From: Thermoplasmata archaeon
Lineage (GTDB): Archaea > Thermoplasmatota > Thermoplasmata > SG8-5 > JAGLSY01
Reading direction: 5' to 3'
DNA: 8,955 nucleotides
NCBI GenBank assembly: GCA_023137005.1
Contig: JAGLQE010000299.1
Location: forward strand, 1 to 8,955
How positions within the stretch are numbered: position 1 is the stretch's first letter; each line of letters begins with the position of its first letter. Below the pieces are notes generated by a model, which was not told the origin of the DNA, searched no databases, and saw only the letters and a list, made by a program, of their open reading frames with translations. Positions 1 through 7,125 of the stretch are shown piece after piece. The translations under genes were made by a program, and so were the position numbers.

Positions 1-273
1 TTTCCATACAATGAAAGCAAATATATAGAAAATGCCTACAAACTTCCGGATGCCAGCTTTGGTAAGGACTTTGCATTTATCTGCCAGGTTTATTCAAGAA
101 AGGAGATAGATGCATGGCTTGAGGAAAATTCTGGAAAGATAATAGAACAGGAATATTATGAAGTTTTCAGTGGAGATTACTGGACCAATGGGAAACGAAT
201 TTATCCTCCCCGTAAAGTTGAAAAGGGCGAGAAATGCCACCTGACCTGCATTATTATTCAAAAAACTGATTGA
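1..273 (+). CDS. 3' end of a probable class I SAM-dependent methyltransferase (partial)
   Basis: An open frame enters from the left edge and ends at TGA 271-273, giving the last 90 residues of a protein whose start lies outside the window. The visible text (FPYNESKYIENAYKLPDA near the start, then FICQVYSRKEIDAWLEENSG, a GDYWTNGKRIYPP stretch and a final HLTCIIIQKTD) has the feel of the C-terminal part of small SAM-dependent methyltransferases that sit in glycan clusters. The SAM-binding motif itself is not in view, so this is recognition by style, not proof. By hand count the segment is about 37% G+C (102 of 273), clearly lower than the genes to its right, which suggests a different history. 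The next gene, wecC, is on the same strand 63 bases downstream but has its own TATA-like element. The frame is secure; the function is tentative. Confidence 0.55.
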   Translation, partial: FPYNESKYIENAYKLPDASFGKDFAFICQVYSRKEIDAWLEENSGKIIEQEYYEVFSGDYWTNGKRIYPPRKVEKGEKCHLTCIIIQKTD

Positions 274-302
274 GACCGCTCCCTGAGCAGAAAATCAATC
301 AA

Positions 303-310
303 TTTTTATA
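303..310 (+). promoter_or_regulatory. TATA-like box of wecC
   Basis: The sequence TTTTTATA is centred about 30 bases before the wecC ATG at 337, with no Shine-Dalgarno motif between. That spacing fits a leaderless or nearly leaderless archaeal transcript starting at or just before the ATG. Confidence 0.5.
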
Positions 311-336
311 CATGCTGGTGTTTTCCACCATTCTCC

Positions 337-1596
337 ATGAGTAAAATATGTATTATTGGACTAGGGTACATAGGCCTACCCACAGCCGCAGTCTTGGCCT
401 CCAATGGGAATGAGGTCATTGGAGTGGACATCAATGAAAGGGCAAGGAACAATCTGATATCCGGCAATCCATATCCCGAAGAGCCTGGCCTCCAAGAATT
501 ATTGGAAAAGGCAAGAGAAAATGGGAAGATCACTGCCTCGGAGAGTCCGAAGGAGGCGGATACATTCATAATATGCGTGCCAACGCCCTTCACATTGGAT
601 AAAAAGGCAGACTTATCCTATGTCGAGGATGCGACAAATAATTTAATACCTGTTCTGAAAAAGGGTGACCTGATAATTCTGGAATCCACTGTTCCACCAG
701 GTACAACACGGGATATCGTGTGCGGAGCAGTTGAGAAGGCTGGCTTCACAGTCGGGGAGGATGTGCTGGTCGCCTTCTGCCCTGAGAGAGTTATGCCCGG
801 AAAGATAGTCAAGGAATTGGTAGAGAATGACAGGGTGATAGGTGGCATGAATGAAAAGGCCAGCCAGATGGCGAAGGCCGTTTACGGGTCCTTCTCCAAA
901 GGACAATTATACCTCACCGATGCCACCACTGCCGAGTTCGTCAAGTTAATAGAGAATTCATTCAGGGACATCAATATAGCCTTCGCCAATGAATTGGCAA
1001 TTGTTTCCCGGGACATAGGCATAGACATTTGGGAAGCCATAGAACTGGCAAATAAGCATCCCAGAGTGAATATTCACAATCCCGGGCCCGGAGTGGGCGG
1101 CCATTGCATAGCCGTTGATCCCTATTTCATAATCGAGATGGCAAAAGGAAAAGCCAGCTTCCTGGCCCTTGCAAGGGAGAAGAACACACACATGCCATCA
1201 TACATTGTGGAGCGTTCTGAAGAGATACTGGGAGGTCTGAGCGGAAAGAAGATCACATTGCTTGGCCTGGCCTACAAGGGAGATATCGGAGATCCCAGAG
1301 AAAGCCCGGCCCTCGATATTATCGCTCTTCTAAAGGCCAAGGGAGTGAACTGCTCGGTATTCGACCCTCATGTGGAAGAGGGAATGATACCTGAATTGAC
1401 TGGCCTTGATGATTCTGTAAAGGATTCCGACCTTTTGATAATAACCACCGACCACAGCATCTTCAAGGAATTGGACCCAGAGCATGTCGGAAGCCTTGTG
1501 AAGAATAAAATGGTCTTTGACACCAGACATTTCATTGACAGGAGAAAATGGGAATCCGCTGGGTGGAATGTTTCAGTCATTGGAGTCGGAAAGTAG
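337..1596 (+). CDS. wecC: UDP-N-acetyl-D-mannosamine dehydrogenase (UDP-sugar 6-dehydrogenase family)
   Basis: A 419-residue cytoplasmic enzyme predicted to oxidise the C6 of UDP-ManNAc twice with NAD+, giving UDP-ManNAcA for surface polysaccharide or N-glycan assembly. The Rossmann motif GLGYIG is at residues 8-13, with Asp31 ending the second strand. ESTVPPGTT is at 116-124 and ERVMPGKIVKEL at 150-161; the latter is typical of the WecC branch. Lys203 and Asn207 lie in the central helix (EFVKLIEN), the catalytic Cys257 is in GVGGHC, and LAYKGDIGDPRESP (311-324) carries Lys314, Asp315 and the UDP-contacting Arg321. Length is normal for the family. The ATG at 337 is supported by the TATA box 30 bases upstream and by the immediate Rossmann strand. 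The usual partner, UDP-GlcNAc 2-epimerase (wecB), is not in the window. The last 24 bases overlap the convergent glycosyltransferase. UDP-GlcNAc 6-dehydrogenase is the main alternative. Confidence 0.88.
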   Translation: MSKICIIGLGYIGLPTAAVLASNGNEVIGVDINERARNNLISGNPYPEEPGLQELLEKARENGKITASESPKEADTFIICVPTPFTLDKKADLSYVEDATNNLIPVLKKGDLIILESTVPPGTTRDIVCGAVEKAGFTVGEDVLVAFCPERVMPGKIVKELVENDRVIGGMNEKASQMAKAVYGSFSKGQLYLTDATTAEFVKLIENSFRDINIAFANELAIVSRDIGIDIWEAIELANKHPRVNIHNPGPGVGGHCIAVDPYFIIEMAKGKASFLALAREKNTHMPSYIVERSEEILGGLSGKKITLLGLAYKGDIGDPRESPALDIIALLKAKGVNCSVFDPHVEEGMIPELTGLDDSVKDSDLLIITTDHSIFKELDPEHVGSLVKNKMVFDTRHFIDRRKWESAGWNVSVIGVGK

Positions 1597-2730
1597 CCTC
1601 TGATATGTTATTAACAAGCGTTTTTCCATGACCTGCCAATTGTATTTGTCTTCGAAGGCCTTGCGTCCATTGCTGCCCAACTTCTCATAGAGTTTTTTGT
1701 CGGCCAGTAATTCATCTATTGCCTGAAAGACCTCGTCAGACCCGTATTTCACGGTAAGACCACAATTAAGCTTCTCAACAATTTGGCCAGTCCAAGTTCC
1801 CTTGGCGACGATTATGGGATTGGACACGCTCATGGCCTCGAATAATTTATTCGGAACAGAGTCTCGATTGTTTCCGAAAGATGGATCATATACAGCCACC
1901 AGGATATCAGAAGCCAGTGTGTATGCGGCCATATCCTTTGGTTTGACCGGGCCGATGAACTTGTATCTAGAACCAGAAACACTGGAAGCTTGATTTTCCA
2001 AGGTGCCAAAGCCGCCCAATAGCAATCTGGCCATTGGAGACTTGTCATTGGTAAAGCCCTCGATAAGTTCCAGCACATTCCTATTAGGCTCAAGAACTCC
2101 TATGTACATGATGATCGGCTTTCCATCAGGAGATATTTCCCGCCTGATATCTTCAATGACCTGCGGAGATGCAACAGGTTCTGGAGGACAGCCCATGATG
2201 ACCTCGACCTCCCTAGCACCCCATGATCCCAGTATATCCTTGAAGCGGTCATTGACACAGAAAACTGCATCGGGTCTTTTTACCAGCCGCTTCTCATATA
2301 TCTTAACAAAGCTCACCATGAGGCCAGATAATCTTTCGGCAGCCATTTCATGATATATCTCATGGCTGTCATAGACCAATGGGATCTTCCTCCGCCTTGC
2401 TTCTTTGGATGCTGGTGATAGCGTGTCAAGGTCATGTGATTGGATGATATCGAACTTCATGGAGGACATTACTTTCCTAGCCTCTTTCCAGAACTTGCGT
2501 ATTGTTTTGAGAAATATCTTGGTACTGTCAAAGCTTGATCTCGGGCCCAATCTCCTTATCTGGATGCCGTCTATTGTTTCCTGTTTGGGATATTTCTGTT
2601 CCCTGTCCCAGCATATGATCGTCACCTCATAACCTGCGTCCACGAGGGCTTTCGCTTCCTTGTGCACCCTAGGATCTGGCCTGAAGGGATTGGATAGTAA
2701 CATCATCACGCGCTTGGGCCTGCCTGCCAT
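1573..2730 (-). CDS. GT4-family glycosyltransferase (GT-B fold)
   Basis: A 385-residue retaining glycosyltransferase of the GT4/glycosyl transferases group 1 type, expected to work at the cytoplasmic face of the membrane. The N-terminal half starts with a strand-loop-helix (RVMMLLSNPFRPDPRVHKEA, residues 7-26), then DIIQSHD (94-100) and YDSHEIYHE (120-128). The C-terminal nucleotide-sugar domain begins at IIMYIGVLEPNRNVLELIEGF (206-226), followed by LLLGGFG (236-242), FIGPV (258-262) and NRDSVPNKLFEAM (288-300). Glu298 is the second acidic residue of the EX7E element; the first is Asp290. Donor and acceptor cannot be told from sequence. The ATG at 2730 is favoured over the MM pair at residues 9-10 because a TATA-like box is centred about 26 bases before it. 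The gene diverges from the AK6 gene and converges on wecC, whose end it overlaps by 24 bases. Pairing with wecC suggests glycan assembly. Confidence 0.85.
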   Translation of the reverse strand: MAGRPKRVMMLLSNPFRPDPRVHKEAKALVDAGYEVTIICWDREQKYPKQETIDGIQIRRLGPRSSFDSTKIFLKTIRKFWKEARKVMSSMKFDIIQSHDLDTLSPASKEARRRKIPLVYDSHEIYHEMAAERLSGLMVSFVKIYEKRLVKRPDAVFCVNDRFKDILGSWGAREVEVIMGCPPEPVASPQVIEDIRREISPDGKPIIMYIGVLEPNRNVLELIEGFTNDKSPMARLLLGGFGTLENQASSVSGSRYKFIGPVKPKDMAAYTLASDILVAVYDPSFGNNRDSVPNKLFEAMSVSNPIIVAKGTWTGQIVEKLNCGLTVKYGSDEVFQAIDELLADKKLYEKLGSNGRKAFEDKYNWQVMEKRLLITYQRLLSDSND

Positions 2731-2752
2731 GATTTGCTCAATCGAATTGGGG

Positions 2753-2760
2753 ATTAAAAG
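2753..2760 (-). promoter_or_regulatory. TATA-like box of the glycosyltransferase gene
   Basis: Read on the minus strand this is CTTTTAAT, centred about 26 bases upstream of the ATG at 2730. The same octamer sits at the same distance before priL (5122-5129), which strengthens both. It shares the 74-base divergent gap 2731-2804 with the promoter of the AK6 gene. Confidence 0.5.
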
Positions 2761-2773
2761 GTTTTGGGCGCAC

Positions 2774-2782
2774 TATTTAATT
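2774..2782 (+). promoter_or_regulatory. TATA-like box of the AK6-phosphatidyltransferase operon
   Basis: TATTTAATT is centred about 27 bases before the ATG at 2805. There is no good Shine-Dalgarno match before that ATG, so a leaderless transcript is likely. It lies about 14 bases from the oppositely oriented TATA-like box at 2753-2760, so the two promoters may compete for TBP/TFB. Confidence 0.55.
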
Positions 2783-2804
2783 ATCACACATTGATTCGGG
2801 TTGG

Positions 2805-3320
2805 ATGTTAGTCGCTATCACCGGAACCCCGGGTGTGGGAAAGACCAGTGTGCTGTCACAACCCCTTTTACAGGGCTATGGATACGAGATCGTGAGCGTC
2901 GAAGACTTGGCGACAAGGCATTGGGCGATAACCGGTAAGGACCTTAGAGAGGTGGATGTTGACAAACTGGCCGACAAGATGGAGAGAGGAGAGAGAATGG
3001 TGATGCTGGACGGCCATCTGTCCCATTACCTGAAACCCGATATCTGCATTGTTCTGAGATGTCACCCAGATATTCTTGAGAAAAGATTGAGAGAAAGAGA
3101 TTATGATGAGCAGAAGGTCAGAGACAATGTGGAGGCCGAGGCCATAGACCTGATATTGATCGAGGCCGTGGAACTCAATGAAAAGGTTTATGAGATAGAC
3201 AATACTGATACTCCCTCGGAGAAGATAGCTCGGATGATCCTTGAGATAATATCCGGAGAAACAGAGGGATATGAGCCAGGCCAGGTAGATTGGAGCGGAG
3301 TGATACTTGAATGGTACTAG
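2805..3320 (+). CDS. AK6/Fap7-like adenylate kinase (ribosome maturation ATPase)
   Basis: A 171-residue P-loop kinase. The Walker A loop GTPGVGKT is at residues 7-14, and the AK6-type Walker B region is VMLDGH at 66-71, with the Asp69-Gly-His71 arrangement that separates this family from ordinary adenylate kinases. VLRCHPDILEKRL (83-95) and the following RDYDEQKVRDNVEAE (98-112) correspond to the arginine-bearing lid and the conserved N-x-x-A-E helix. The C-terminal VDWSGVILEWY is like the tail seen in archaeal members. In yeast and archaea, Fap7 binds ribosomal protein uS11 (Rps14) and acts in the last step of small-subunit rRNA maturation; adenylate kinase activity is also reported for the family. 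The start at 2805 has a TATA box 27 bases upstream and places the P-loop at the N-terminus as expected. It is the first gene of a two-gene operon and overlaps the next gene by 10 bases. Confidence 0.87.
   Translation: MLVAITGTPGVGKTSVLSQPLLQGYGYEIVSVEDLATRHWAITGKDLREVDVDKLADKMERGERMVMLDGHLSHYLKPDICIVLRCHPDILEKRLRERDYDEQKVRDNVEAEAIDLILIEAVELNEKVYEIDNTDTPSEKIARMILEIISGETEGYEPGQVDWSGVILEWY
3297..3303 (+). promoter_or_regulatory. Shine-Dalgarno site for the phosphatidyltransferase gene
   Basis: GGAGTGA lies 7 bases before the ATG at 3311, inside the end of the AK6 gene. It matches the archaeal anti-Shine-Dalgarno with one gap. It supports this start and shows that genes inside operons here use Shine-Dalgarno initiation, while promoter-proximal genes appear leaderless. 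Confidence 0.6.
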
Positions 3321-3991
3321 ACGGACAGAGGGATAGAGCCACGAAGTTGGCAAAGCCATTGGCAAAGCCCTTTCTCAAGATCGAGCCGAACACGATAAGC
3401 GTGATCGCGATCCTTTTTGCAATAATGGCCTTCTTCAGCCTCTACATGCTGGACCCGAATAACTGGATATGGTATTCGGAGTCATGGTCCCTGTATCTCC
3501 TGCTGGCCACATCTCTTTTCATAATCCTCAATGGTCTGTTCGATATGATCGACGGCCTGGTCGCCAAGATGACTGGCAAGACATCTGTGAAGGGTGATTT
3601 CATCGACCATGTCTTCGACCGCTATGCGGACATATTCATTCTGGTGGGTATCATAGTATCCGGATACACTAATTTCTATATCGGCCTCTTTGCTCTTATC
3701 GGCGTCTTCATGACCAGTTATATGGGAACTCAGGCCCAGGCTCTGGGCGTTAAGAGGGATTATGGCGGAATGCTGGGTAGAGCTGATAGACTGGCCTTGC
3801 TGTTCCTGGTCCCGATCCTTCTATTCGTGCACATACAATATTTCGATGGGCCAATTCTCATATCTATTTCTCAGCTATCCCTCGAGCTCACATTGTTCGA
3901 CCTGATGATGCTGTGGTTCGGAGTGGCAGGAAATCTAACAGCCATTCAGAGAGCGAGCAGGACCTGGAAGGTTCTGTCCAAAAGAAAATAG
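3311..3991 (+). CDS. CDP-alcohol phosphatidyltransferase, probable archaetidylinositol phosphate synthase
   Basis: A 226-residue integral membrane enzyme that should transfer a phosphoalcohol onto CDP-archaeol during ether-lipid head-group synthesis. The family signature is present: Asp78-x2-Asp81-Gly82-x2-Ala85, then Gly95-x3-Asp99-x3-Asp103, which supplies the four metal-binding aspartates. The arginine normally after Ala85 is lysine (Lys86). Hydrophobic segments are visible at about 29-46, 61-77, 105-118, 122-138, 160-175 and 195-210, consistent with the six-helix fold. RDYGGMLGRADRLALL (149-164) resembles the archaetidylinositol-phosphate synthase branch, which uses myo-inositol 1-phosphate. 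The gene starts 10 bases inside the AK6 gene behind a good Shine-Dalgarno site, so translation is probably coupled. Archaetidylglycerol- or archaetidylserine-type synthases are possible alternatives. It converges on priL with a 17-base gap. Confidence 0.83.
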   Translation: MVLDGQRDRATKLAKPLAKPFLKIEPNTISVIAILFAIMAFFSLYMLDPNNWIWYSESWSLYLLLATSLFIILNGLFDMIDGLVAKMTGKTSVKGDFIDHVFDRYADIFILVGIIVSGYTNFYIGLFALIGVFMTSYMGTQAQALGVKRDYGGMLGRADRLALLFLVPILLFVHIQYFDGPILISISQLSLELTLFDLMMLWFGVAGNLTAIQRASRTWKVLSKRK

Positions 3992-4008
3992 ATCTTTTCA
4001 AAACATGT
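3992..4008. terminator. Possible bidirectional T-tract terminator between convergent genes
   Basis: The 17 bases between the phosphatidyltransferase stop and the priL stop contain TTTT-C-AAAA (3995-4003), so each strand presents a four-T run just after its own stop codon. An 8-base palindrome AACATGTT follows at 4002-4009. Archaeal RNA polymerase terminates at T-rich tracts, but four T's is short, so this is a weak call. Confidence 0.3.
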
Positions 4009-5097
4009 TCAGGAAGCCTGGCTATCGTCAGTTGGTGGTTTATTATCCTTAGGAGCACTCTTGCTACTGCCCTTTCCGCCATCACGCTTCTTGCCCTTGA
4101 TCTTGTAATATGACAGCGGGTGGGTCATCCATTCCTTCTTGCACAGGCTATCAGGCTCGAAACATATGCCCTGAGATACCATCGTATGACAGCTCTGTGG
4201 GAGATATTCGACCCCGGATAATTTTCCGGTAATGTGCTCTATCTGGTATCTCGCAAGATTGACATTGAAATCCGGAGAGGTCGAATAAAGGGCCAGTATC
4301 TGCTCGGTATCCATTCCTACAGTATGAAGGAAGGCAGTTAGGGCAAAACGTCCAGCATGAGGCAGGTTCTCCCCCTTCTTGAGGCCATTGAGCATTATCT
4401 TCATGCATGGCGGCAGTCTCAGGAAACTGATCCTTCCAAAACCCTCCTTCCTGAACTCTTCTTTTCTCTTTTCGACCTCGATCCGAAGGTCATCGATGGT
4501 GGAAGTGAAGGCATCGATTATATCATCATTCACTGGCAAGGGAAGTTCCTTCTTGATCCTATCTGACAGAGCCTGTTGTACCAATCTTATTATCTTCTTT
4601 TTCTCCAAGACAAGGTAGCCAGCATCAAGGTCCTGGGATACGAGGCTCCACTCCTTCGCTCTCATTTGTGAGCTTAGCTTTAAATAATCCGTGAAGTGGA
4701 TGCGCATCTGCTCATCTTCCTCCAGAGATGCATTGATCTCCAAGGCTTCGGTAATATGACTCAGGAAGTCCATGTCCTGGTCTGCCAGTCGTTTACGAGT
4801 ACTGACAGCCTCGGCCAGGGCATATTGCTCTATGAGCATCTCATCAGCAGTGGATGACACGATCATCCGGGCCACGATATAGGATAATATCTCCAGAAGA
4901 TAGTCAATATCCGAGGTCATGGGATGCTCCCTAACCTCTTTCTCCAGGAAAGCCTCCATCACCCTTTCGCGACCCAGTTCCCTGGCTCTTCCATAGGTTG
5001 GGGAGGATATGATATCATCGAGAGAAACACCCTGCTGTCTCAGATAGACCGATACCTCTGGTAGAAAAGGGAACAGGGCTAGGGTTCGTGGCTCCAT
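4009..5097 (-). CDS. priL: DNA primase large subunit PriL (iron-sulfur)
   Basis: A 362-residue regulatory subunit of the archaeal/eukaryotic-type primase, which with PriS makes the primers for DNA replication. The N-terminal helical part (about 1-200) is followed by the C-terminal Fe-S domain. Four cysteines fit the 4Fe-4S cluster: Cys231 in LRLPPCMKIML, Cys303 in SCHTM, Cys312 in GICFEPDS and Cys319 in LCKKEW. RFALTAFLHTVGM (250-262) and the FNVNLARYQIEHI stretch (277-289) are typical of the family, and LSYYKIKG (328-335) follows the cluster. From about residue 334 the protein ends in a low-complexity tail rich in Lys, Gly, Ser, Asp and Pro, probably disordered. The ATG at 5097 has a TATA-like box about 28 bases upstream, so it can be transcribed separately from aCPSF1, which ends 70 bases upstream. 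PriS is not in the window. Confidence 0.9.
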   Translation of the reverse strand: MEPRTLALFPFLPEVSVYLRQQGVSLDDIISSPTYGRARELGRERVMEAFLEKEVREHPMTSDIDYLLEILSYIVARMIVSSTADEMLIEQYALAEAVSTRKRLADQDMDFLSHITEALEINASLEEDEQMRIHFTDYLKLSSQMRAKEWSLVSQDLDAGYLVLEKKKIIRLVQQALSDRIKKELPLPVNDDIIDAFTSTIDDLRIEVEKRKEEFRKEGFGRISFLRLPPCMKIMLNGLKKGENLPHAGRFALTAFLHTVGMDTEQILALYSTSPDFNVNLARYQIEHITGKLSGVEYLPQSCHTMVSQGICFEPDSLCKKEWMTHPLSYYKIKGKKRDGGKGSSKSAPKDNKPPTDDSQAS

Positions 5098-5121
5098 GCT
5101 TGGGATGAAGAGCCTGTTGAC

Positions 5122-5129
5122 ATTAAAAG
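5122..5129 (-). promoter_or_regulatory. TATA-like box of priL
   Basis: CTTTTAAT on the minus strand, centred about 28 bases before the priL ATG and identical to the octamer before the glycosyltransferase gene. It lies within the 70-base gap after aCPSF1 (5098-5167), where no strong T-run terminator is visible, so read-through from aCPSF1 is also possible. Confidence 0.5.
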
Positions 5130-5167
5130 ATATTGCATGGAATTGAGTTAAGGAGTTTTGTGACTCA

Positions 5168-7075
5168 TTATTTCAGCCTTATGGTCTCCAAATTCATCGG
5201 TGCCCGTGTCTCGAACCCGAATTTCCGGTAAAGACTGCTAGCCAGGTCAGAGCATTTGTACTCCTCCCCGTGGCCAATAAGGATCTTCTCCGGCCTCGGT
5301 TCCAGTCCGTCAACATAGTTGAGAAGCTGCATACGATCACTGTGACCCGAGAAACCGTCAATTATCTCGATATTGAGATTGATATCAATGGTTATTCCAC
5401 CACCACGCTCGTTCAGCATTATCTGCTTCCAGCCCTTCTGCACCCGGCGACCTATGGTCCCTTCGGCCTGGTATCCGACAAATACTATCGTATTCTTGGG
5501 ATTGGGAGCCCATGCCTTGAAATATTCGAGTACCGGACCTCCATTCATCATTCCCGCGGTTGCCAGGACGATGCATGGCTCCGGGTCATCACATATCCTG
5601 TGGCGCATCTCGTGGCTGTCCACCCTATTGAATATGGGCGACAGGAATGGATTCTCTCCCTGTTGGAATATCTGGGTGCGGAGTGAGGAATTGAGGAACT
5701 CGGGATAGGCTGTGTGAATCGCTGTGGCCTCCCATATCATACCGTCAAGGTAGATGGGCACGGTGGGTATCTGTTCATTGCGCATCAGATCCTCTATTAC
5801 CAGCATGACCTCCTGTGAACGACCGACCGCGAAAACAGGGACAATGATCTTGCCCTCACGTTTCAATGTTCTTTTGAGAGCCGCTTTCAATTGAGCACTG
5901 GCATCATGACGGCTGGGTTGCAGGTCGTGGAAGCCACCATAAGTGGATTCTATGATTATCGCTTCCAACCTTGGGAATCGGTTGACAGCCGCATTGAAAA
6001 GCCATGATTTTTCGAATTTTATATCCCCGGTGAAGGCTATGTTGTACAGCCCGTCCCCTATGTGGAAATGGGCAGTTGAAGAACCCAGGATATGTCCCGC
6101 ATTCTGGAATGTCAGTCTCATATCTGGTGAAATGTCCGTGGTCTCCCCGTACTTCAGGGGGATGCATCTCTTGACCATCTCTCTCACATGATGGGATTCA
6201 TACGGGGCCTTTCTGGCCTCCCCATAGGACACTTTGATGAAATCAATGAGCAGTAGGGACATGAGATCCCTGGTCGGCGCAGTACAATAGACTGGGCCGT
6301 CATACCCATATTTATAGAGAGCTGGCAGGAGTGCGGAATGATCCAGATGAGCGTGAGTTATCACCACGCCGTCAAGGGAGTCCAAAGGCTGAAGTTCTGG
6401 TGCGTTCAAAAAGGGATGGGCACCATCGCCCGATGGCATAACACCACAGTCGATCAATACCTTGCTGTCCTTGGTCATCAATAAACTCGCACTGCGCCCC
6501 ACCTCTCTATACCCACCCAGGGCGGTCATTCTGACGAAATTCTCACCAGAGGATGTATCTCGTGCGAGACGGCGCCCGTGCTTTCTCAAGAAGTCCATCC
6601 TCTCATCCTTGACAGAGCGAAGGTATTTCCTAACCTCGTTCACGGTCTTGGAAGGAATAGGGGGAGCTCGAACGACCTTGGGGGCCCAGCCGATCTGCTT
6701 CTTGAGATCGTTCAGGACCGCACCGTGCTTGCCGATGACTATGCCTGGAGAAATGGCCTCTATGGTCACCACTCCTGTTTCATCATCGAAGAATATATCG
6801 GTTATCTCGGCCTCTTTGGGGATGATCTTCTTGATCTGCTCTTCGGATTCTTCTGTATGGCTTAGAAGAGACGGGTCGGGACGAATGGATATCCGCCTGC
6901 GTAATGCCTGGGCGAGCAGTCTGACCAGCTCATTATTGTCAGCAAACTCATCCATGTTCTTGGTGTATATCACAATGACTGGGCCTTCGAAATCTATGCT
7001 TGTAACAGTAATACTGGATGGAACGATCTTCTTGATCTCCTTCTCAGCCTCTTCAAGAATACTCTCTAATGACAT
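5168..7075 (-). CDS. fttA: aCPSF1/FttA: KH-domain beta-CASP ribonuclease and transcription termination factor
   Basis: A 635-residue archaeal CPSF73 homologue. The N-terminal region (about 1-145) holds KH-type RNA-binding modules; the second has the GKHG loop at 115-118. The metallo-beta-lactamase part carries HAHLDH (241-246: His241, His243, Asp245, His246), His328 in NAGHILGSS and Asp351 in FTGDIKF. The inserted beta-CASP domain has motif A Glu376 (ESTYGG), then motif B His578 (FSGHSD) and motif C His602 (IGHGEE), so all catalytic metal ligands are present. Length and domain order match the family. In Thermococcus and Methanococcus this protein ends transcription by cleaving RNA at U-rich tracts, acting with RNA polymerase and Spt4/5; it has endo- and 5'-3' exonuclease activity. 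The start is supported by a TATA-like box 26 bases upstream and a family-typical N-terminus (MSLESILEEAEKEI). It lies 50 bases downstream of psmB. Confidence 0.95.
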   Translation of the reverse strand: MSLESILEEAEKEIKKIVPSSITVTSIDFEGPVIVIYTKNMDEFADNNELVRLLAQALRRRISIRPDPSLLSHTEESEEQIKKIIPKEAEITDIFFDDETGVVTIEAISPGIVIGKHGAVLNDLKKQIGWAPKVVRAPPIPSKTVNEVRKYLRSVKDERMDFLRKHGRRLARDTSSGENFVRMTALGGYREVGRSASLLMTKDSKVLIDCGVMPSGDGAHPFLNAPELQPLDSLDGVVITHAHLDHSALLPALYKYGYDGPVYCTAPTRDLMSLLLIDFIKVSYGEARKAPYESHHVREMVKRCIPLKYGETTDISPDMRLTFQNAGHILGSSTAHFHIGDGLYNIAFTGDIKFEKSWLFNAAVNRFPRLEAIIIESTYGGFHDLQPSRHDASAQLKAALKRTLKREGKIIVPVFAVGRSQEVMLVIEDLMRNEQIPTVPIYLDGMIWEATAIHTAYPEFLNSSLRTQIFQQGENPFLSPIFNRVDSHEMRHRICDDPEPCIVLATAGMMNGGPVLEYFKAWAPNPKNTIVFVGYQAEGTIGRRVQKGWKQIMLNERGGGITIDINLNIEIIDGFSGHSDRMQLLNYVDGLEPRPEKILIGHGEEYKCSDLASSLYRKFGFETRAPMNLETIRLK

Positions 7076-7097
7076 CCTTTACTCAACTCACATTACT

Positions 7098-7104
7098 CTA
7101 TATC
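7098..7104 (-). promoter_or_regulatory. TATA-like box of fttA
   Basis: GATATAG on the minus strand, centred about 26 bases before the fttA ATG at 7075, inside the 50-base gap after psmB. It suggests fttA can be expressed from its own leaderless transcript in addition to any read-through from psmB. Confidence 0.5.
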
Positions 7105-7125
7105 TGTTCATTAGCCATACATTGA

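Noticed and set aside
2868..3365. A 165-codon open frame on the - strand opposite the AK6 gene
   Set aside because: The opposite strand encodes a complete P-loop kinase with the expected start and operon overlap; the antisense translation has no family features.
5270..5708. Two overlapping + strand open frames (138 and 111 codons) opposite the fttA C-terminus
   Set aside because: Both lie across conserved beta-CASP motifs of the minus-strand gene and lack any independent support.
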